DNA of 64,000 bases from Carallia brachiata (GCA_021464245.1 JADCRB010000071.1:2542001-2606000); one strand, 5' to 3'. Positions 1 to 11,299 are shown, counted from the stretch's first letter. Translations and numbers: made by a program. Notes: generated by a model from the letters alone, not told the origin.

Positions 1-1310
1 GCTTTGGAGGTGAAATTGAAGTTGGCACACGTTGTTTTTCTAAACAACAAGGAAGAGCTGAACCCAAGCCTTGAAGCCACAAGATCAAACTGTAGAAGAT
101 TGTCCTCCAATTGGTGCCCCCCAATGACAATTGATGTCGTGGGACGGACTCCACCATCCACAAGGCCAAGACACAACACATCTCTTTTAACTCGCACCAT
201 GGAGTTGGCACCAAAAATCCTCCAGTAAATGCTACTGCTTTGCAGCACAAGATCAATGGGAGGCACGGCTGGCCCGACGCGTGTGCTGCCTATGCTGGTA
301 GAGTTAAAACATGCCCCAAATGGTGCAACAGGTGCCACTTTTGGGATGTTAGCCAGCTCTTTGATGAAAGCCCTGGAGACAGCATTGTAGATTGTTGTCT
401 GCATCACTGTGTAAGGATTTACAGTGCTAATCTTGGTTCCGCCATAACCTTCTTTGTCAATGGACAGCAACTGTGTATTCAATGAAACAGATTTTTCATT
501 GATCTTTATAGACTTGACTCCAATGAAGTAGTCAGAGGAGTGGTCCCCACTGTAGTAAGCAGATGCCGTGCTCACAGGGTTAAGGACAAGTGGAGTGTAA
601 ATAAGGGACTTAGAGACATCGACGTTTGGAAGCAAAACATAAGGCCCTTTGCCAAAGAACACAACACCTTTCGCATTTGTGGAAGAGCTCAAGCAAATGG
701 CAAACTTCCTGTCAAATCCAAAAGCAGAAGAGAATTGAGAAGGCAGAGATATATTGGTCCTGCCAAGTCCGGCCATGCCCTTAACACCATTGGCAAGACC
801 TTCCAGGAGGAATGTTGCTCCACAAGAGAAGAGCCAATTACGAACTAAAACAACCGGACCAGGATTCGACCCATCAGTCGATTGTATTGATACAACATCC
901 TGACCGAACTCCCCACTGCCGGCAGTTCTTGTTACAGTGTTGTCTGGAAATAGCAAGCATGAATTATTGTGGCATCCTGGTCTGGGTGCAGAATAACATC
1001 CAATGACACAGTTCGCTGCGTTAGCGAGCTTGCATTGCGCGGAGTCGCAACGGGGAAACTTATATGAGGAGGAGACATAGCCTTGGTCACAGTCAACCCA
1101 CAGAAACTGGCCACCAAGATCAAGGGTCAACTTCAAAGTCACTGAAGGAGTTCTTTGGCTGAGTTGGGTGAGGTATTGGAGACTAGATGGGTCTTTTGAC
1201 ACTGGAAGGACAAGTGCTTTTGGCCTGAAGGATGTTTTTGCGGTGGAAGGGTATGTGAATAGGAGAAGAGAGCAACAGAAAATGAGAAGTGTGATGGGTG
1301 AGGAAGTCAT
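1..1310 (-). CDS. EDGP / xyloglucanase-inhibitor-like protein, copy 1 (stop codon outside window)
   Basis: Intronless reading frame on the minus strand from the ATG at 1308-1310 to the left edge. It is open throughout and reaches the same ...NFNFTSKA C-terminus as the other copies, so only the last base of the final codon and the stop are missing (437 aa expected). A hydrophobic signal peptide (about residues 1-25, ending near PSTA) is followed by a pepsin-like fold. The N-terminal catalytic motif is DLGG followed by FLWVDC, instead of DTG, and the second Asp site is replaced by GGTKIST, so no peptidase activity is expected. The mature part carries the cysteines typical of basic 7S globulin, EDGP and XEGIP. 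Family role: extracellular inhibitor of microbial GH12 xyloglucanases or xylanases in cell-wall defence. A TATA box lies 61 nt upstream of the ATG. It is the outermost member of the array. The family is secure, the target enzyme is not. Confidence 0.88.
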   Translation of the reverse strand, partial: MTSSPITLLIFCCSLLLFTYPSTAKTSFRPKALVLPVSKDPSSLQYLTQLSQRTPSVTLKLTLDLGGQFLWVDCDQGYVSSSYKFPRCDSAQCKLANAANCVIGCYSAPRPGCHNNSCLLFPDNTVTRTAGSGEFGQDVVSIQSTDGSNPGPVVLVRNWLFSCGATFLLEGLANGVKGMAGLGRTNISLPSQFSSAFGFDRKFAICLSSSTNAKGVVFFGKGPYVLLPNVDVSKSLIYTPLVLNPVSTASAYYSGDHSSDYFIGVKSIKINEKSVSLNTQLLSIDKEGYGGTKISTVNPYTVMQTTIYNAVSRAFIKELANIPKVAPVAPFGACFNSTSIGSTRVGPAVPPIDLVLQSSSIYWRIFGANSMVRVKRDVLCLGLVDGGVRPTTSIVIGGHQLEDNLLQFDLVASRLGFSSSLLFRKTTCANFNFTSK

Positions 1311-1370
1311 GGTTTGTCTTGAAAGATGAGGGAGGCAAATGCACAAAGAGGCACTGGATTTCAGTGTCTG

Positions 1371-1376
1371 TTTATA
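1371..1376 (-). promoter_or_regulatory. TATA box of inhibitor copy 1
   Basis: TATAAA on the minus strand, 61 nt upstream of the ATG at 1310. The surrounding stretch (TATAAACAGACACTGAA) is shared with copy 2, and copies 4 and 5 have a TATA box at the same distance. Confidence 0.7.
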
Positions 1377-3175
1377 GGCATATTTTGGGTTAGGTGCCAT
1401 CAATAAAATCCGTCTCAAGTGGCCACATATATGTCAAAACAGTGAATATAATTATTAACATCCATCTCAAATGAGTTGTCACACACTAGAGGACCTTAAA
1501 TTTATGAGTTTGGGGCAGCTTTAAGAGGTCCCACAGCGGCATAATCAATTCAGAGTAAGCACCAATCACGATAGAAAATCAGAGTAAAGCAACATTCCCT
1601 AATGCGGCATTCTCCTGTTACTGCCGGTTCATCTTCATCTCATAGTTAGTTTGTTTTTTATTTTCAGTTATTTTACACTTTTTTTTTTTCTGTAATGCCC
1701 TCTTTCTTTGAATTTTCATTTGGTATTCCATTGCAAGCTGAAAATGGTGATGTTGCAGTTTCTTGATCTTGACTACTGTTGAATGAGGAACCATTTTCTC
1801 ACGGTGCCTTGCAGGTAGCGCTTTTGTGAACTGATTTTCGTACCTATGTCTCGTGGCTTGTCAGTGATGCACGCTTATGCGTTTCTCTCTTTGCATAATA
1901 TACGATTCTACAAGATGTTGCCTATTGTGGATGTCTTGCTTTTGTTTAATTATGCTATGCAAAAAATCTGGTCTATTGAGGTTGTTTTGCTCTTGTCAAA
2001 GTTAGTTCAAATTTGAGTACATGCAATGTTGTTGGCGTCAAAAATTGGTACTGGGGTTGCTGTTGAATCCAATAGAATAGTCTTATATCAATTGTCCTGT
2101 GGTTTGAGTGCACAGTCAATGTAAGCAACAGATTTCTGTAATGGTTGTGGGTATGAACTAGAGAAGTGAACAAAGTGAAAGGATGTCTGGATCACAGTTT
2201 CCTCGAATAGGAGGATTCGTCTCTACCATTCTAGAGCTGGTCTTTGCGTGGGCACCTGCTGTTGTTGTGGAACTACATGTGGTGGTTTGTCAATTTTCTA
2301 ATGTTTGGTTATTTTAAAACAGTAAAATGCAAATATGTTGCTTTTGCAGTCCAACGAGGCTGTAAAATTGGGCATGGGTGTACGGACAGAGGAAATTGGC
2401 TAGAAGAAATATTAATAATGCAACGGTTTTACTGATTTCTGTAATAAGATAGATAAAATATACAACAAAAATTATCGCGTTATTTTTTATTGCAGAAAAA
2501 ATCAACGTTATTGCAGAAATATTCTTTGTTGTTGTATTATTAACATTTCTTCTGTCTTCCTCTCTCTGACTGCCGATCTTTTTCGAATTGTTTTATACAG
2601 AGGTTAGTGACGCGGAAAGCAGAACGCATTATGTTGGCGAGGCTTCAAATGGGTTTACTAATTTTCATATTTCATTTGAATTTAACATGGTCGTAATTCA
2701 CAATGAATTTGTGTGCCTGAAGCTTGAAAGGGACACAGTGTATTTTGCATATCTTGCATTAGTTCCAATTTTATTTTATATCATATTTGTTGCTCTTTTC
2801 CTCCCCTTTCTTACATAAGATTTCTTTGTTCACGACGTAGCTATATCTTGTTATTTTCAGAGAGGCTTAAGTATGAAAGTAGCTCTAGTTCAGTTCTCTT
2901 AAAGTCAAGGTTTTAAAAATCAAATCAATGATTGGACTAAGAAGTTTAATAATGTATTTATTTTACAAGATAAGATAAAATAGTATAAATTAAAAATCTA
3001 TTATCTCATTTTGATTATATTTAATTACTCAATAAATTAGTTATATGATAAATAGTGTGTTCTCTATCACATTTCATAAATTAAGATTAATAAATTATAT
3101 ATTTATTAAAATATTATTTTATTTAAAATAAATTTTAAATATTTTTTAAAAATTAATATACAATTAAAAAAATTA
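1377..3175. other. Upstream flank of copy 1, no gene recognised
   Basis: The first ~250 bases resemble the upstream flanks of the other inhibitor copies (a motif near 1475-1545 with the words GAGTTGTC and AGAGGA and a GGTCCCAC stretch recurs near 9300-9360 and 15130-15195). The remainder, about 1600-2880, has a more balanced base composition than the AT-rich DNA to its right and could be an old gene relic, but no frame gives a recognisable protein. Confidence 0.4.
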
Positions 3176-3375
3176 TTTCTCTCTCCTCCTTCCTCTCGCT
3201 CTCTCTTCCCTCCTCTCTCTCACTCCTCGTCTCTCTCTTTCCTTTCCTTTCTCTCTCCTCCTTCCCTTCTCTCTCTCTCTCTCTCGCTCCTCCCTCCTCT
3301 CTCTCTATCGTTTCTGTCTACTCCTTCCTTTTTTTCTCTCTCTTTGCCATTGCCCCTCCCCCTCCACCAGACTTC
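3176..3375. repeat. CT-rich microsatellite / polypyrimidine tract
   Basis: About 190 bases are almost purely C and T on the plus strand, in imperfect CTCTCT and TTCCTCC units. The minus-strand open frame here (Arg/Glu/Gly-rich) is a product of the repeat and not a gene. Confidence 0.85.
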
Positions 3376-3479
3376 CTCACCAATTATGTAAGCTTCACTG
3401 AAGTTGTTTGTGACCGCTCTTCGCTTCACAAAAGGTGCAAAAGCAGCACGTGTTTCTCTAGGCAATTGTGTGACATTAA

Positions 3480-4560
3480 AATTAATATTTATTTAATGCT
3501 CAATTCTTAAAAATATTTTTTTATATAAATTTAAAAATTTATAAACGATATACTGTACAATGATATATAAAATAAATATTAATTTTATTACTTAATTTTA
3601 GTTATTTTTGATACAAATGTTAGAATTAATAATAAATATAAATTAATTATTTCTAAGGGTAAAAAAGTTATTTTGATATACTATGTTATTTTGTCTCATA
3701 ACTTCTAAACGTGAGATAAAATAATTATTCTATACTATTTCATATTATCAAAACATAATATAAGATAGTAGTCTAACTTATCTTATATTATATTACTTTA
3801 TACCATCATAGACCATATTATCTAGTTTGTGTATTAAGTGCACTCTAAAAGTTTAATATTTAGTCGGTTTAACTATTTAACTACAGTTGAACCAGTAAAA
3901 TCAGTATTTTAATATTAAATATATAAAAATATAATATCTATATACATTATATATAATATATTAATATATAAAATATAATATCATATAAGAGATATAAAAT
4001 ATGAGTATTATATATATGTATATATTAGAAAAACAATATTGGTAGTTTTCATATATATAATTTACAATTTATTATTAGGTAAGATTAAAAATTAATGAAA
4101 TTAATATATTAATGTATCTAAATAAATCAAACCAACAAATATAATTTAAAGAAATTCATTTATAAATGAGGTAAAGATTTTATCTAAGTTACATTGTTTA
4201 TATTTTTTTGAACAGTTACATTATTTATATTTATGTTGTAAATAGTGTGTTAAAAGTTTTAATAAAAGATTAACTTAAAAAAAATTATATTTTAGGAATA
4301 ATATTTATATAAGATATTAATTTTTTCTATACTTTAAAAATACTATAATTAGTATATTTAACAAAATATTAAATAGTTTTAACAAAAAATATAAATTGAA
4401 GATATAAATTTGTATTATTTTTATATACAACATCCTTGAATTGTGTTAATATAATTGATATATTTACAATTTAATATAGATTTTAAGTTTCAAAAATAAT
4501 TGATAAATAATAATACAAATTTAAATATTTTTTCGGTTCCGAATGAATTCATTGCCGGAT
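3480..4560. other. AT-rich intergenic DNA
   Basis: Very AT-rich sequence with runs of TATA/ATAT and no coding potential. No terminal repeats could be delimited. Confidence 0.6.
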
Positions 4561-4687
4561 ACAGCCTTTTGGCTTTTGGACGTTACCTAATACATCTTTT
4601 CTTTTTCCTAAGACCGTTTTGGACATTAGCCAATGCTACGTTTACCCCTCCAGTGTGATCATTACCCAATTTTCTGGGTGGGAAAAA

Positions 4688-4899
4688 ATTAGAGTTTGAG
4701 AATTGGATATCTACCAGAATATTTTTTTATACAACAAGTTTATAATTTTGTGTAACAAAACTGTTATTTTGTGCAATAAGAAAAATCTGTATTTTTTTAT
4801 ATTTTTTTTGTTATATAAAGTAACAGTCTTGTTATATAAAATTACAGTCTTATTGCACATAAAAAATTTGAGCAGATGCCCGATTTTGAAAGTGTAATG
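4688..4899. mobile_element. Foldback MITE-like element, copy A
   Basis: Two arms can pair: the left arm contains TTTTGTGCAATAAG and the right arm contains CTTATTGCACATAAAA, with an AT-rich loop between them. A second copy with the same layout lies at about 10632-10826, and similarity extends through both arms to the ATTAGAG start and the GAAAGTGTA end. It has no coding capacity. Superfamily not assigned; boundaries are approximate. Confidence 0.6.
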
Positions 4900-5219
4900 G
4901 GATTCTTTGTGGTGACGCTTTGTGGTGACGCAGCGCATCTAAAATATGCCACATCACCCACTGCACGCTATCCAAATTACAAAATCGAAAATTGTTAGTG
5001 GCCAAATTGTTGGGTGGTTAAACATGTTTTAGATTCTTAATTTATGTAATAAGTAGTATAATTTTTGTAAGTATGATAATAAAAAATGATATAAAAAAAT
5101 ATTATTATTATTTTTTATTTATATTTTTTAATTATAATTATATAAAATATATTATTTAGTACACAAACTACTCAGCATTTAGATATAATTTGGTCACTTA
5201 TCTAATAGCATATAATAAA

Positions 5220-5950
5220 GCACTTAGAAAAATTGATTTGCCAGTTTTTTAATTTTTTTTGTCAATCCATTTACACTACAATTTTTTAGTATAATTGAAC
5301 CGGACCATGAATTGATCCCTAATTTTTTTTGATTGAGTTGAGTCAGTTGATCCAGTCCAGTTCTCAAATCCATGCTCAAAGCATGATCTTGCGGGACTCC
5401 CTGAAGGTCGACAGAGAAGGGAAAATGCTGATAGAGAGATAGACAAAAACTCAGGTCGAAGTCATTGTGATGGGAGCGGAGATTCATATAGACATTGCAA
5501 AAAATTCTTACAGTCATTCTAGGCATGATGACTATAGTAGGCACGAGAAGCGATCTGGACAATGGAAGGAGACATCAGTCATCCTTTCATTCTGGTCAGA
5601 AGGCAGGGGGTGTCGCCTATTCCAGTCGTGCAAGAGAAGAGACTTGAGTGTGGTCAAAAATCAGAAGTGGACAACAATACAACGAACGGCAAAAACAGAA
5701 CATTAGACACCAGAAATTAACAGTAAAAAACTGACAGCATTTTAAACATAAAGCGTGAAAGGGCATATGGCCACATGCATGATTCTTGGAGCATTTTCCC
5801 ACTTTTCCTTAAGAAAATGCAAACTTCCTTTTATTCTGATACAGAAATACAAACCCTTTAATTCACCGATTGATGAAGCCACGAGCATTTTGTTGTTTAT
5901 TATAGCAGACGTGATATTTCACGAGCGTGTCTAGGAATTCAAAACATTCT
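5220..5950. repeat. Tandem segmental duplication, left unit (3' flank of an inhibitor gene)
   Basis: This stretch matches about 6690-7579 along most of its length: shared landmarks are CATGATCTTGCG, GAAGCGATCTGGAC, CATCAGTCATCC and GGCCACATGCATGATTCTTG in the same order. Both units lie just downstream (in gene orientation) of an inhibitor 3' end, at 5951 and 7580. Open frames in it are not conserved between the units, so it is treated as non-coding. Confidence 0.8.
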
Positions 5951-6218
5951 TTAGGCTTTAGAGGTGAAGTTGAAGTTGGCACACGTTGTTTCTTTAAACA
6001 ACAAGGAAGGGCTGAACCCGAGCCTTGGAGCGGCATGTTCAAAGTCAAACTGTAGAACATTGTCCTCCAATTGGTGCCCGCCAATGACAATCGGTGTCGT
6101 GGGACGGACTCCACCATCCACAAAGCCAAGACACAACACATCTCTTTTAGCGCGCACCATGGAGTTGGCACCATGAATCCTCCAGTAAACGCTGTCTTTT
6201 TGCAGCACAAGATCAATC
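5951..6218 (-). pseudogene. 3' fragment of an EDGP-like inhibitor gene
   Basis: The minus-strand frame reads the last ~89 codons of the family, from DLVLQKDSVYWRI through VDGGVRPTTPIVIGG to NFNFTSKA and its stop. Homology stops abruptly at about 6218, where a T-rich stretch begins, so about 80% of the gene is absent. It is closest to copy 2 (7580-8915), sharing FDFEH..PRLGFS. There is no signal peptide and no promoter. It is probably the stub left by an unequal exchange that also duplicated its 3' flank. Confidence 0.85.
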
Positions 6219-6689
6219 GATTGTTTTTTTTTTTTGCAACCACGCTTTGACTTTTTAAAACGAAAAAAGTAATACATTTTAGTAGAGTTTAATTTCAAAA
6301 ATGAAGTTCTGGTTGCAAATAAAGAGAAGCGATTGCATCAAAAAAAAATTTTCAGACACAATTTGTTTCGATGTTGTGGTGATGCTCAATGCAAATTTTA
6401 AATTTTTTCGGTTCCTGTCATCATTATTCAATACAGCCTTTTGTTTTTTTGACATTGCCCAATGCATCTTTTCCCTTTCCCAGGAACTGTTTTTTTTTTT
6501 TTCGACGTGTTTCCCAGGAACTTTTTGGACATTTGCCAATGCTCCATTTCTTTTCCCAAGACCGCACCCCTCTAGGTTTATTGACTGTTTGAATTTTGTA
6601 GGTGACGTGGCAGATTTAGATCTGCCACGTCACTCATTACGCATTAGTCGGATCGAAACAATCGGCGTGATCATCAATTTTTGATCGAA
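6219..6689. other. Intergenic DNA between duplicated units
   Basis: The part from about 6390 to 6690 is a diverged relative of about 4525-4980 (shared TTTTTTCGGTTCC, ATACAGCCTTTTG and a CAATGC-containing stretch). It contains the ACGTGGC palindrome listed separately. No gene seen. Confidence 0.55.
6602..6633. promoter_or_regulatory. Perfect palindrome with two ACGTGGC (G-box/ABRE-like) cores
   Basis: Two 14-base arms, GTGACGTGGCAGAT and its exact reverse complement, are separated by TTAG. Each arm carries GACGTGGC, a known bZIP-binding core in plants. It does not sit at a recognised promoter, so it may equally be a foldback terminus. Confidence 0.55.
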
Positions 6690-7579
6690 CCGACTAGTTT
6701 TTTAGTTTTTTTATTAGTTCATTTAGACTATAATTTTTAGGCATAATAGAATCAGACTATAAATTGATTCTCAAATTTTTTCAGCTGAGTAAGTTGGTTC
6801 GGTTCGATTCCCAAATCCATGCTCCAAGCATGATCTTGCGAGACTCCTGAAGCTCGACAGAGGACGAAAGATGGTGATAGAGAGCTAGACAATGTGACAA
6901 GAGTGGAGCTTCATAGAGACATTCCAAAAATTCTTACGGTCATTCTAAGCATGATGACTATAGTTGGCACGGGAAGCGATCTGGACGATGGAGGAAGACA
7001 TCAGTCATCCTTTAGTTGTGGTCGGAAGTCAAGGGGTGTCCTATTCTAGTCGTACAAGAGAAGAGACTTGAGCATGGTCAAAACTCAAAAGTGATCAACA
7101 CGCAACACTAAAATATGACAGTAAAAATAGAACATCCGATAACAAAAGAAAAAAAATATTAGTTTTTCAAGTGATATCTTGATTAAAATTAAAATTAATA
7201 TTTTTTTAGATAAAATTAATAATTTTTAAAATATTTATTATTTTTATATTTTAAAAATAATTAATTTTATTTTAAAAATATTAATTTTAATTTTAATCGC
7301 ACACTGCTTAAAATAAAAATATTCAAAATATGAAATAGAATTCTAACAGAAATTAACAACAAAAGACCGTATCCAAACATAAAGCATGAAAGGCCATATG
7401 GCCACATGCATGATTCTTGGAGCATTTACTAACTTCTCCTTAAGAAAATGCAAACTTCCTTTTATTCTGGTACAGAAATTCAAACCCTTAAAAGCACCAA
7501 TTGATGAAGCCACGTGCATTTAGTTGTTTATTAGACATGATATTATTTCACGAGCGTGGTTAGGAATTCAGAATATTCT
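6690..7579. repeat. Tandem segmental duplication, right unit (3' flank of inhibitor copy 2)
   Basis: Counterpart of 5220-5950. It differs mainly by an extra AT-rich stretch at about 7140-7330, which is palindromic-looking and resembles inserts at 21.9-22.4 kb and 38.6-38.7 kb. Confidence 0.8.
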
Positions 7580-8915
7580 TCAGGCGTTAGAGGTGAAGTT
7601 GAAGTTGGCACACGTTGTTTTTTTAAACAACAAGGAAGAGCTGAACCCGAGCCTTGGAGCGGGATGTTCAAAGTCAAACTGTAGAAGATTGTCCTCCAAT
7701 TGGTGGCCGCCAATGACAATTGATGTCGTGGGACGGACTCCACCATCCACAAAGCCAAGACACAACACATCTCTTTTAACTCGCACCATGGAGTTGGCAC
7801 CATGAATCCTCCAGTAAATGCTATCTTTTTGCAGCACAAGATCAATCAGAGGCACGGCCGGCCCGGCTGGTGTGCTGCCTATTTTTGTAGAGTTAAGACA
7901 TGCCCCAAATGGTGCAACAGGTGCCACTCTGTGGACGTCATCAGCTAACTGATTGATGAAATCACCGATGAAAGCCTTGTAGATTGATGTTTCCATCACT
8001 GTGTAAGGATGTACGGTGCTAATCTTGGTTCCACCTTTGCCTTCGTTGTCAATTGATAGCAATGTTGTATTCAGCGAAACAGATTGTCCATTGATGTTGA
8101 TGGACTTGACTCCAATGAAATAGTCAGAGGAGTGTGAACCACTGTAGTAAACAGAAGCCGTGCTCACAGGGTTGAAGATCAGTGGAGTGTAAATAAGGGA
8201 CTCAGAGACATCGATGTTCGGAAGCAAAACATAAGGCCCGTTGCCAAAGAACACAACACCTTTCGCGTTTGTGGAAGAGCTCAAGCAAATGGCAAACTTC
8301 TTGTCAAAACCAAAAACAGACGAGAATTGAGGAGGAATTGATATATTGGTCCAGCCAAGTCCGGCCATGCCCTTAACACCATTGGCAAGACCTTCCGCAA
8401 TGAGTTTTGTTCCACAAGAGAAGAGAAAATTACGAACCTTAACAAACCGACCAGGATTCGAACCATCTGTAGATTGTATTGATACAACATCCTGACCCAA
8501 CTCCCCACTGGCGACAACTCTTGTTATAGTGTTTTCTGGTAAAGGCACGCATGAATTGTTGTGGCACCCTGGTCTGGGTGCAATAAAAATACATCCAGCT
8601 GTGACACAGTTCACTGCATAAGCGAGCTCGCATTCCACGGAGCCGCAATGGGGAAACTTATATGAGGAAGAGACATAGCCTTCCGGATCCTCACAGTCAA
8701 CCCACAGAAACTCGCCACCAACATCAAGGGTCAACTTCAAAGGCACTAAAGGAGTTCTTTGGCTAATTTGGGTGAGGTATTGGAGAGTTGAAGGATCTTT
8801 TGATACTGGAAGGACAAGTGCTTTTGGCCTGAATACGGATGCTTTTCCTGCGCAAGGGTGTGAATAGGAGAAGAGAGCAACAGAAAATGACAAGTGTGAT
8901 GGGTGAGGAAGCCAT
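7580..8915 (-). pseudogene. EDGP-like inhibitor, copy 2, frameshifted in the signal peptide
   Basis: From the TGA at 7580-7582 the minus-strand frame is open for the whole mature protein (DVGG/FLWVDC motif, GGTKIST second site, C-terminus NFNFTSNA). The only ATG in the right place (8913-8915, MASSPITLVIFCCS, homologous to the copy 1 start) is in another frame. Relative to copy 1 there is a net +1 shift near 8838-8862, just where the signal peptide should end. I found no in-frame ATG between the TATA box and the mature region, and this family has no introns. The gene would therefore lack a secretable product unless a non-AUG start is used. The body is otherwise undamaged, so the lesion may be recent or an assembly error. 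Confidence 0.75.
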
Positions 8916-8958
8916 GGGTTGTGGAAAATGCACGGAGAAGCACTGGATTCAGTGTCTG

Positions 8959-8964
8959 TTTATA
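8959..8964 (-). promoter_or_regulatory. TATA box of inhibitor copy 2
   Basis: TATAAA within a stretch shared with the copy 1 promoter. It is 44 nt from the original ATG instead of 61, because the leader is shorter. Confidence 0.6.
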
Positions 8965-9829
8965 AAAATATTTTGGGTGGGAAAATCCGAAAAAAATTTT
9001 TGGGTGGAGGAACCTTTTTGGCCTTTTCTGATTTTGGGTTGGGTCATCAATGTTATCTTATCCATATAATCAAGTGGCATATATAAAAAAAAATTAGGCA
9101 TATATAAACAGTAAAATTATATATATATATTTAATATAATACGTAAAATATATATAATTAATTTTAAAATTATTTTTTTAAAAAAATTAATATATTTTAT
9201 ATAATTTAATGATATAAATTATTATTTATATACTATATTTTTAAAATTGGCACCAAGTTTTATGGGAAACATAATTATTAGCATCCATCTCAGAATGAGT
9301 TGTCTCGCACTAGAGGATCATAAATTAATGCGTTTTGGGGCAGCATTGATAGGTCCCACGACAGCATAATATATTTTTTTTTTTTTTGACGAGCAGCATA
9401 ATGAATTCTAAGCGTGAATCACGATGAAAATAGATTAGGAGGGGCTAATCCTTTACCATTTCAGTAACATTGTTTGGCTGCAGGACAAACTCTATCCTTT
9501 CAATTGTTTAGCATCCCGTGTCTATCTTCTAACTATATTTAGCCAATTTGCAATAGCATTAAATATGCCTGATTTATACTTCCACTTTTTCTCTCTGTTT
9601 TCTAAATTGTTTATCCTGTCCATTTCTGTGCCATTACATGATCAACAGATGGTTGCATAAACTCATCACTCTTGGTAAATTCACAATCTTTTCGTAAAGA
9701 AAATGTGCAAACTATTTGTCCTTTATAATGCGGCACGAAAATGCAAACTTTTGCAAGCACTTACAGATGAATACACAATTATTACAGATGCTTTATTTCA
9801 GGAGCGTTGCAAAGAATTCAGAATATCCT
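8965..9829. other. Intergenic DNA between copies 2 and 3
   Basis: An AT-rich hairpin-like stretch lies at about 9095-9245. Around it is upstream sequence shared with other copies (GAGTTGTC, AGAGGATCATAAAT and GGTCCCAC near 9300-9360). No gene seen. Confidence 0.5.
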
Positions 9830-10374
9830 TTAGGCTTTAGAGGTGAAGTTGAAGTTGGCACAAATAGTTTGTCTAAACAAGAAGGAAGAGCTGAACGCAA
9901 GCCTTGAAGTGGCAAGATCAAACTATAGGAGATTGTCCTCCATCGGAAGCCCTCCAATGAGTACTATTGATGTTGTTGATGGCCTAGCTTCCTTGATGTT
10001 CAAGTTCCAGCAAAGATTTGAAGTTGTCTTTTTTGGTGCTGCGCAAGCTGGGTTTCCAGCAGAAGAAGAATTGGGAGCCAAGCTTGAAGAATTTGTCTTT
10101 TGTGTTTTAGTGTCTCAATCCTTTAACTTATGGGTTAAGAAGGAGGTTAAAAAGCTTGTTGGTTTTTGTCTAAGCTTGATTTGAGGATCCATATCTTCAT
10201 AACGTAAATTTAGTCTTACTGTCCACCCTAATAAAACTCGAATTTAGGACTTTGATGGATCTTTTGATACCGGAAGAAAAACTGAAGCCTAAATGGTGTC
10301 TGTGCCGTGGAAGGGCATGTAAATATGAGAAGAACAGAGCAAAGGAAAATGAACACTACCGGCGAGAATGCCAT
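9830..10374 (-). pseudogene. EDGP-like inhibitor, copy 3, internally deleted chimera
   Basis: The 5' end is recognisable from the ATG at 10372-10374 (MAFSPVVF..., ...CPSTAQ) to about 10258, where the frame is already shifted. The 3' end is recognisable at 9830-9998 (stop to IVLIGG) and contains a premature TAG where the family has LLQFDL. The roughly 1.1 kb between them is missing and replaced by about 260 bases (9999-10257) not found in the other copies. The TATA box equivalent upstream reads CATAAAA instead of TATAAAA. The 5' part is closest to copies 4 and 5. It is clearly non-functional. Confidence 0.88.
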
Positions 10375-10631
10375 CTTGTTTATTGAAAGGCGAGGGACAG
10401 AATGCATTGATAATTATTAGATTTTAATTACTTTTTATGAGAATTTCTCGGATGATCCCACCAATAAAATTTTCCTGAAATCAAGTGGCTGCACATGTCA
10501 AAAGAAGTAGACTTATTAAATTATTAACCATTCTTATGGATCTCCCATGAGTTGTTACGCACCGACTCCAATGGATATAAATTTATAAATTTATTGGTCC
10601 AACGGGGGAGCTCAAATATAAAAAAAGAAAA

Positions 10632-10826
10632 AATTAGAGGGGCATCGAATATTTTTTTGTGCAATAAATTTATAATTTTGTGTAATAAGACTGTTATTTT
10701 GTGCAACAAGAAAAACTTGTATTTTTTTATATTTTTTTGTTGTATAAAGTAACAGTCTTGTTGCACAAAATTACAGTTTTGTTGTATAAAAAAAATTCAG
10801 ACAGATACCTAATTTTGAAAGTGTAC
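10632..10826. mobile_element. Foldback MITE-like element, copy B
   Basis: Arms GTTATTTTGTGCAACAAG and CTTGTTGCACAAAATTAC pair almost perfectly. The paralogous flank at 21110-21200 (upstream of copy 5) lacks the element, so it inserted after or independently of the duplication. Sister of the element at 4688-4899. Confidence 0.65.
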
Positions 10827-11299
10827 TAACACTCTATAAAAAAAATAGAAAACTCGTACAATAGATTGTCGTTTTTTAACTCATCTACAGTAAGTTTCCT
10901 TATTGAGTATACGTGGCGGCAGCTTCAAGAGATTCCCCGCCTTCATGTTAAAAAGAAAAAGAAAAGAAAAAATAACTTTTTGACCGTGACATTGCTTGCG
11001 CTTATCCTTCTATTCCCCGCCTTCTAAAGTCTGCTAGATATTGTTCCCTCAAAAAACAAAACGTTGCTACATTTTGTACAATTGGTTGTTAGATTTGACC
11101 ATATCCTCATTTTCTGTTTGTAAGATCTGGTCTCGAATTGTTTATGTCCATGTAAGAAGGCTTTCCCACTAAAACCCGCTGATTTTGATTGAAAGCGAGG
11201 GACATTTGTGTGCAGTAGCCAGAATGGTGGTGTTGAAAAATTAGGATACAGGAAATGGGAAAACTCATCAAAACTGAGCTGTGACCCATGTAGAAAATT

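Noticed and set aside
3220..3465. Minus-strand frame rich in Arg, Glu and Gly
   Set aside because: It is the translation of a CT-repeat tract.
8746..8943. Separate small minus-strand gene in the 5' part of copy 2
   Set aside because: It is an off-frame reading of the frameshifted inhibitor gene.
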